Shown piece by piece: positions 58,946 through 64,000 of a stretch of 64,000 nt of DNA. The stretch spans positions 144,451-208,450 of the forward strand of contig JXTB01000633.1 in assembly GCA_002914805.1 (NCBI GenBank). Direction: 5' to 3'. Positions within the stretch are counted from its first letter, which is position 1. Each line of letters opens with the position of its first letter. The stretch comes from Parasponia andersonii. Taxonomy: Eukaryota; Streptophyta; Magnoliopsida; Rosales; Cannabaceae. Under the pieces are notes generated by a model. The model ran no database searches, was not told the DNA's origin, and saw only the letters and a program-made list of their open reading frames with translations. A program made the position numbers and the translations under genes.

Positions 58946-59589
58946 TGTTGAGGTAAAAAAGAATGAACAACCACATTTGTGGATTTTTGTCTGTCCATAT
59001 TTGTAGAATTTTGTGCATCTACATTTGTGGAATTTTATGCATGAATATATTTTTCAATATGGAAAGGAGAAGGAGAGAGTTTTACTATAAATACTTTCCC
59101 TTTTAGCTTCATCAAAGCATTCCAAAATTCAGAAGTAATTTGAGTGTTTCCTTTGATTAAATAATTTTTTTCTTTTTATTTCTTCTTTCAAAGAGAGTAT
59201 AGTTTTTTTTATATATATAAGATGAGATTTCAAAGAGTGTTAGCGAAATGTGTGAGTGAAAAAATAATTGTAAGAGAGAGCGCTTGGGTGTATTAAAGAT
59301 CAGGGCTGTGAGTGAGTGTTTATAAATACTTATAACAAATTTTCTCCCTTTAGCGAAAGATTTGTAATAATTCTGTGGACGTAGCCTAAATTTAGTGAAC
59401 CACGTAAATTTGTATCTTGTTGTGTTATTTTATTCTTGTATTTATTTCAGAGATCATTATTCATGTGTACGAAATTATTCATATATATAGTATTATTTAT
59501 ATATACAACACTATTCACACATATAGCATTATTCATAAATATGAAAAGTCTATAAAAATTCATAAGTGAGAAGGTGATTTTACACAACA
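58946..59589 (+). repeat. 3' LTR of gag-only element
   Basis: 644 bp, starts TGTTGAGGTAAAAAAG, ends TTTTACACAACA, followed by ATTGA. Confidence 0.9.
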
Positions 59590-59594
59590 ATTGA

Positions 59595-60080
59595 GTATAA
59601 TGATTTCGACGCCAAGACAAATCAATGATTTCCACATTGCGAGTATGCTGCTAAAACTAGTTCTTCGAATTATTAAAAAGTATATAATATAATATACAAC
59701 GCTTTGACAGAAAAAAAAAAATGTCACTAAGAATGAGGGCTTGATATAAACATGTGACTCAAGTAGCATAATGGACCTACAATTTGCCGCAAAGAGGAGT
59801 GGCTATCGTTATGCCTGAGATTTTCCAAGTACATGAAAGAAAACGTAGAAGTAATCAGAAACATTGCTTAATGGGTAACCGTACCTTATCTGACGATCAG
59901 ATTTATATTTATATTTATTTATTTATTTGCATAATAGACTTTCAATTCCTCTCGTAAGCGTGTAGAACACGCGTTGTGAAGTTATAACTTGAAAAAACTA
60001 CTTTACAAAAAGTTATTAAAATCATTAAAACCAAGCATTTACTGGAAAGTTGCTATATCTATTTTGTTAATCAGTCCTTT
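59595..60080. other. Gene-free region
   Basis: No feature recognised. Confidence 0.5.
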
Positions 60081-61265
60081 AATGTTTGGTACACCGCATC
60101 GTATTTTATTGTGGTACTGTATTATTCCGTTTGGTTTGTAAGGTAGAATATGATAAGATAAGATTTGACTATTTCAAAAAATTAGATTGGATCGAATAAG
60201 GTAGTATTATAGTCTAATCTTATCTTATGTTTGGTGTATTTCTTTTTGTCAGAATAGGATAAACATGTGCTACATAACAATTTTGAGGTTAGATTAATTA
60301 GAAAAATATCATTTTTAAAAATTAATTTAGAAAAATATCATTTTTAAAACTCAATTTTATAAAAATATCATTTTTAACAATTATTTACAAGAATACCATT
60401 TGTAAAACTTAATTTTGGCAAAATATCATTTTTTTAAAAAAAATATTTGCAAAAATACAAATTTTTAAAAATATTTCGAAAAATACCATTTCTTATTTTA
60501 CCACTTTTAAAAGTTAATTTCAAAATACGAGTTTTAATATTTAATTTCGAAAGTACCATTTTTTACTTCTTCAAAAGCATTCTATTTTATTTAATCAAAT
60601 TCCTCGTCTCTCTTAATTCTAAATTCTTAAGAGAATAAGACTATTCCCTTCTCAAGGTATTATTTTCGAAGTAGATTATTTTATTTCAATCAAATCTCTC
60701 TCGTATGTATGCATTAAATATAAAATTAATTTAATCTATTCAAATCTCATCTTTATTCTGTATTCTAAAAAGTTTCGCATTGTATTAAGATGATGCATTA
60801 AAAATTAATTTTTGAAAAAACTATTTTTAAAAGTTTATTTAGAAAAATACCATTTTGAATATACCACTTCTAAAATACTACTTTCAAAAGTTATTTTTTC
60901 AAGAATAACACTTTCTAATTTCAAATTTTGAAAAATATTACTTTTAAAAGTATTTAGAAAAACACTATTTTTAAAAAGGATATAGTGATGTGAAAAAAAG
61001 GAAAAGAAGAGAAAGTGATAAGAGAGAAAATAGAGAAAGAGAAAGTGATGAGAGAGAAATTAAGGACTGAGTCAGAGACAATGATGAGAGTCAATGCTAT
61101 AATACAGTGTAGTATATATTTTTTTTTTTTCTATGTTAGATAATATTTTCCATATTGCAATAAATTTTGGTGTTGTATTAAATAGTATAATATAAAAATA
61201 CAACTAAACATGGTATTGTGTTTAAATAATACAATACATAGTGTTATAGAGTGTACCAAACATGA
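60081..61265. mobile_element. MITE-like composite with ATGTTTGGTACAC inverted ends
   Basis: The left tip ATGTTTGGTACAC and the reverse complement of the right tip are identical over 13 bp, bounded by TTTAA/TTAAA. The interior holds many degenerate copies of AAAAATATCATTTTTAAAA (60300-60560, 60830-60980), a segment related to 45631-45766, and a GA-rich block (60995-61085). It may be several nested small elements. No coding potential. Confidence 0.6.
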
Positions 61266-61807
61266 CTTAAATTGTAGATATCATAAGAAAATGTATAATA
61301 AAGCAAACTTAAACCAAGGAAGAGATGGCACAATTATGCAAGTTAACAAATGAAAAACTGTTGCCGAGAAATAACTTATGGAAGGAAGAAGCACTCGATC
61401 GAAATTAATTGAAATCTGAAACATCTTCTTGAATCTAACAATATTATTTAAAAATCAAATAATTCAAATCATTTTCAATTTTAATGTCGTAATTTATGTC
61501 CAACTAATAAATTAATAACACATTATTTAAAATTTTAAATCACCTAATTGGTTTATTTAATCGTTAAGCCAATTTTAATATGAAAATATATAACATTAGA
61601 GAGAATATATATTTGCATTGGAAACAATTTGCACACTAGAAGTGACACTAGTTTTGGTTCTTATTAAGGATATTTTCCGTTCACAGGTTCTTATAAAGCG
61701 TATATGATCTCTATACAAAAAAGATTATTTGCGGTAGAATTTGCCAAAAGATTAATATGTGCAAAAGAAATGAGTAATATTATGGTGCACCTTAAGATAC
61801 CCAATAC
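61266..61807. other. Gene-free AT-rich region
   Basis: No feature recognised. Confidence 0.5.
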
Positions 61808-61810
61808 TAA

Positions 61811-62240
61811 GGCTATGTTTGGTAGGAAGAAAAAGGGAGAAGGAAAAAACTTGAGAAAAAGTAGATAGAAACAAAAAAGTTGGGTTATTTGATAAGAGAG
61901 AAAAAAGAAAGAGAAAGGGAAAAAAGAGAGAAAAGGGGAGGAAAAAAATTTGGTGAGTTTTACCCAAATATTTTCTCCTAAAAAATGGAGAGAAAATGAG
62001 AAGGAAATATATTTTTTTTAATCAATATGTAAAAGTGAATTTACTAAAATAACCTTATACATTAATTTTAAAATTTTAATAAAGGGCAAAACAGTTATTT
62101 TAAAATATACTAGTTTTCTTTCTTTTCTACATATCAAACAACAATGTAGGAAAGAAACTTTTATTTCCATACTATATATTTTCTTTCCCTCCTAATTTTT
62201 CATTCCCCCTTACTTTCTTTTCTCTTTACTAAACATAGCC
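61811..62240. mobile_element. Tourist-like MITE, first of a tandem pair
   Basis: 430 bp. The left end GGCTATGTTTGGTAGGAAG and the reverse complement of the right end, GGCTATGTTTAGTAAAGAG, are inverted repeats that continue as purine-rich and pyrimidine-rich arms. The preceding TAA is the expected target site; the right flank is TCA (one change). Confidence 0.8.
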
Positions 62241-62250
62241 TCAGTGTTAA

Positions 62251-62676
62251 AGCTATGGTTGGAAGAGAGGAAAGAAAATGAGAGGGAAGGAAAAAATAAG
62301 AGGAAAAGAAAATGCGTAGGAAGGAAAAGAAAATATTTTTCCTTTATGGTTGTTTGGTATGTAGAGAAAAGGAAAACTAATTTATTTTAAATAACTATTT
62401 TACTCTTAATATAATGATTTTTAAAATTGATATATAAGGGTAATTTAGTAATTTAAACTTATTCATTAACTAATTTCTCTTTCCTCCTCATTTTCTCTCC
62501 AAGTTGGAGAGGAAAATTTTTGTAGAGCTCACCAACCAATTTTTCATCTCATTTTCTCTCTTTTTCCTTTCCCCTCCTTTTTCTTTTTTACCAAACAATA
62601 CATTTGTCCACTTTTTCTCCACTTTCCTTTCCCACTTTTTTTTTCATCTCCTTTTTCCCTCCTACTGAACATAGCC
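62251..62676. mobile_element. Tourist-like MITE, second of a tandem pair
   Basis: 426 bp. The left end AGCTATGGTTGGAAGAGAG and the reverse complement of the right end, GGCTATGTTCAGTAGGAGG, have the same family and arms as its neighbour 10 bp to the left. The left flank is TAA and the right AAA. Confidence 0.78.
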
Positions 62677-63824
62677 AAAATAAAGTATTAATTTTTTATT
62701 GACAGATGTAATGATACTTCAAATCGAATCATGTATATTAAATATAACCACTCAGTAAAAAAATGACACCTCTTGCAATATTGAACACCTTAAGGTGTCC
62801 TTATAAAATTACTATCTTAGTACATTATCATCTTAGATGCCAAAAGAAACAACTTTAAGGTTCAAATTGTCAAATAGGTGAAACTTCAGAAATCATCAAC
62901 TTTCAACCTTTATAACTGGGCCATATGAGGCACACGTGACCTCTAAACTCTTTTTGGATGAAAAGGTCAAATTTTACAACAGATTTCAAAAATTAAAAAA
63001 GAAATATACGTAAGGGTCTTCATTGTCAAAGACAAATGTATCGTGCAAAACAAAAAACTTACCCAAGACCGGTCAAAATTTGAATTACTTTCACAATTTC
63101 ACCAACCATCAGTTATTGAATTTTGTCATTGAATGTCGAAAGAAAAGTAATATTTATGGCTTCTAAAGGGTCATCATTTACTAAACTTAGCGATTATTAT
63201 CTTCGAAATTCGAACACCCGAAACAATGAACAATATAACAAAATATGTCTACAATAATACACAGGAAAATTAAATTACATAAAAGTAGAATCTACAGAAG
63301 AGAAAGTACCTTTATAATTGATCCAAAAAAAAAGGAAAAAAGATTCAATAAGAGGGAAAATTATCAGAAATGCATCTCACTTGTATTGTTTTGGGGTAAA
63401 AATGATTTTTAATATTCTTTTGAAAAATTATTTTTTAGGACACCTTTGTTGCTCAAGTAGGCGAATTCATTAGAATGTCAAAGAGGGGGGAAAAACACAT
63501 AAAAATGAAGAAGAAAGTTGGCACTTGACATTTTACTAATTTTAGTCCCAAATACCTATATAGGTTTTCAAAAAAACACTCTAAAATTATGGCGGTTGCC
63601 TAGTAGAAATGATGATTTTAGTAGTTTGGGGGCAAAGTTGAGATTTTCAATAATACAGACGATAGACTGAGACATTCTAGACATTCTACATAATTTAAGG
63701 ATCAAACAAAAACTATAACCCTTGAGACTTAAGAGTTCCTATTTTTTTTTAATTAGAAAAAAAAATCTCTTTCAATTTATAAATTCTATTTTCCGCAGTA
63801 GTATACTGGTGTCCATTTTGTAAG
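62677..63824. other. Gene-free region
   Basis: No feature recognised. Confidence 0.5.
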
Positions 63825-63923
63825 CACAATTGCCTCCTCCTGCCAATCTTCCAGTCTCTTCTAAAGAAGAGGCAACTATAGTGCCATCAACAAGAGATGA
63901 GCATTATACCACTAAATTTATAG
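63825..63923 (+). CDS. Possible single exon at the window edge, unidentified
   Basis: Between an acceptor-like TTTTGTAAG and a donor-like TATAG-GTAGGT lies a 99-nt frame reading QLPPPANLPVSSKEEATIVP then STRDEHYTTKFIG. Base composition is distinctly more balanced than the surrounding AT-rich DNA, and the peptide is hydrophilic and low in the Lys/Asn/Phe bias of chance frames here. I do not recognise a family. It could equally be a repeat fragment. Confidence 0.25.
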
Positions 63924-64000
63924 GTAGGTCTCATATCTATTTATAGTTTTCTTTTTGTTTCTTGTGTTATAATTACAACTTTTGATAAATTCCTCTTTGG

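Larger units (their letters stand above)
57030..59589 (+). mobile_element. Gag-only, non-autonomous copia-like LTR element
   Basis: LTRs at 57030-57631 and 58946-59589 flank a 1314-bp internal region. A perfect target duplication ATTGA lies at 57025-57029 and 59590-59594. The primer binding site TGGTATCAAAACGACAG starts at 57634. Only gag-derived sequence is recognised inside; protease, integrase, RT and RNase H are absent. Either pol was deleted after insertion, or the element belonged to a gag-only non-autonomous lineage that used pol proteins from another element. The LTRs have diverged considerably, so it is old. Confidence 0.9.

Noticed and set aside
1..64000. CRISPR arrays, operons, bacterial-type regulatory sites
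   Set aside because: Eukaryotic sequence; the only direct-repeat clusters are microsatellites, LTRs and tandem duplications without spacer structure.

Overview
The window is nuclear DNA of a eudicot plant. It is AT-rich, its genes have GT-AG introns, and it is crowded with Ty1/copia LTR retrotransposons, MITEs, a tRNA-derived SINE and a CACTA-type transposon. Two isolated N bases (about 20506 and 50822) suggest a draft assembly. I cannot name the species from the sequence alone.

Three protein genes can be read exon by exon. (1) A TPR-DnaJ co-chaperone on the plus strand, 6406-14991: five 3' exons are visible, the N-terminal exons lie left of the window or are lost, and one intron is swollen by a copia element that itself carries a solo LTR. 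(2) Translation initiation factor eIF3 subunit e on the minus strand, 19188-16437: eight exons, 438 aa, complete. It is convergent with the DnaJ gene and has a hairpin-forming Mutator-like MITE ending just upstream of its start codon. (3) A secreted alpha-carbonic anhydrase on the plus strand, 50549-54841: seven exons, 280 aa, zinc ligands intact.

Two gene fragments are informative. An orphan first exon of a second alpha-carbonic anhydrase (33967-34120) has its own TATA box and is followed within 400 bp by a 10.2-kb copia insertion; no later exons of this copy follow. A duplicated, intron-flanked copy of eIF3e exon 7 (about 45826-46295) has a premature stop and is split by a 280-bp Tourist-like MITE. 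The parental exon gives the exact empty site.

Layout: 1-3.98 kb, copia-1 (minus, cut by the window edge); 4-16.4 kb, MITE, DnaJ gene and copia-2; 16.4-19.2 kb, eIF3e; 19.2-33.9 kb, gene-poor DNA with MITEs, tandem duplications, an RNase H relic, a CACTA element with a nested 2.1-kb solo LTR, and two decayed inverted LTRs; 33.9-44.7 kb, carbonic anhydrase exon relic and copia-3; 44.7-50.4 kb, eIF3e exon copy, MITEs and a SINE; 50.5-54.8 kb, carbonic anhydrase gene; 54.8-64 kb, repeats, a gag-only LTR element (57030-59589), several MITEs and a possible exon at the right edge.

The three genes show no functional link (protein folding, translation initiation, apoplastic CO2/bicarbonate chemistry). 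Most of the interest lies in how transposons and small duplications have reshaped the spaces and introns between them. All retrotransposon reading frames seen here are broken.
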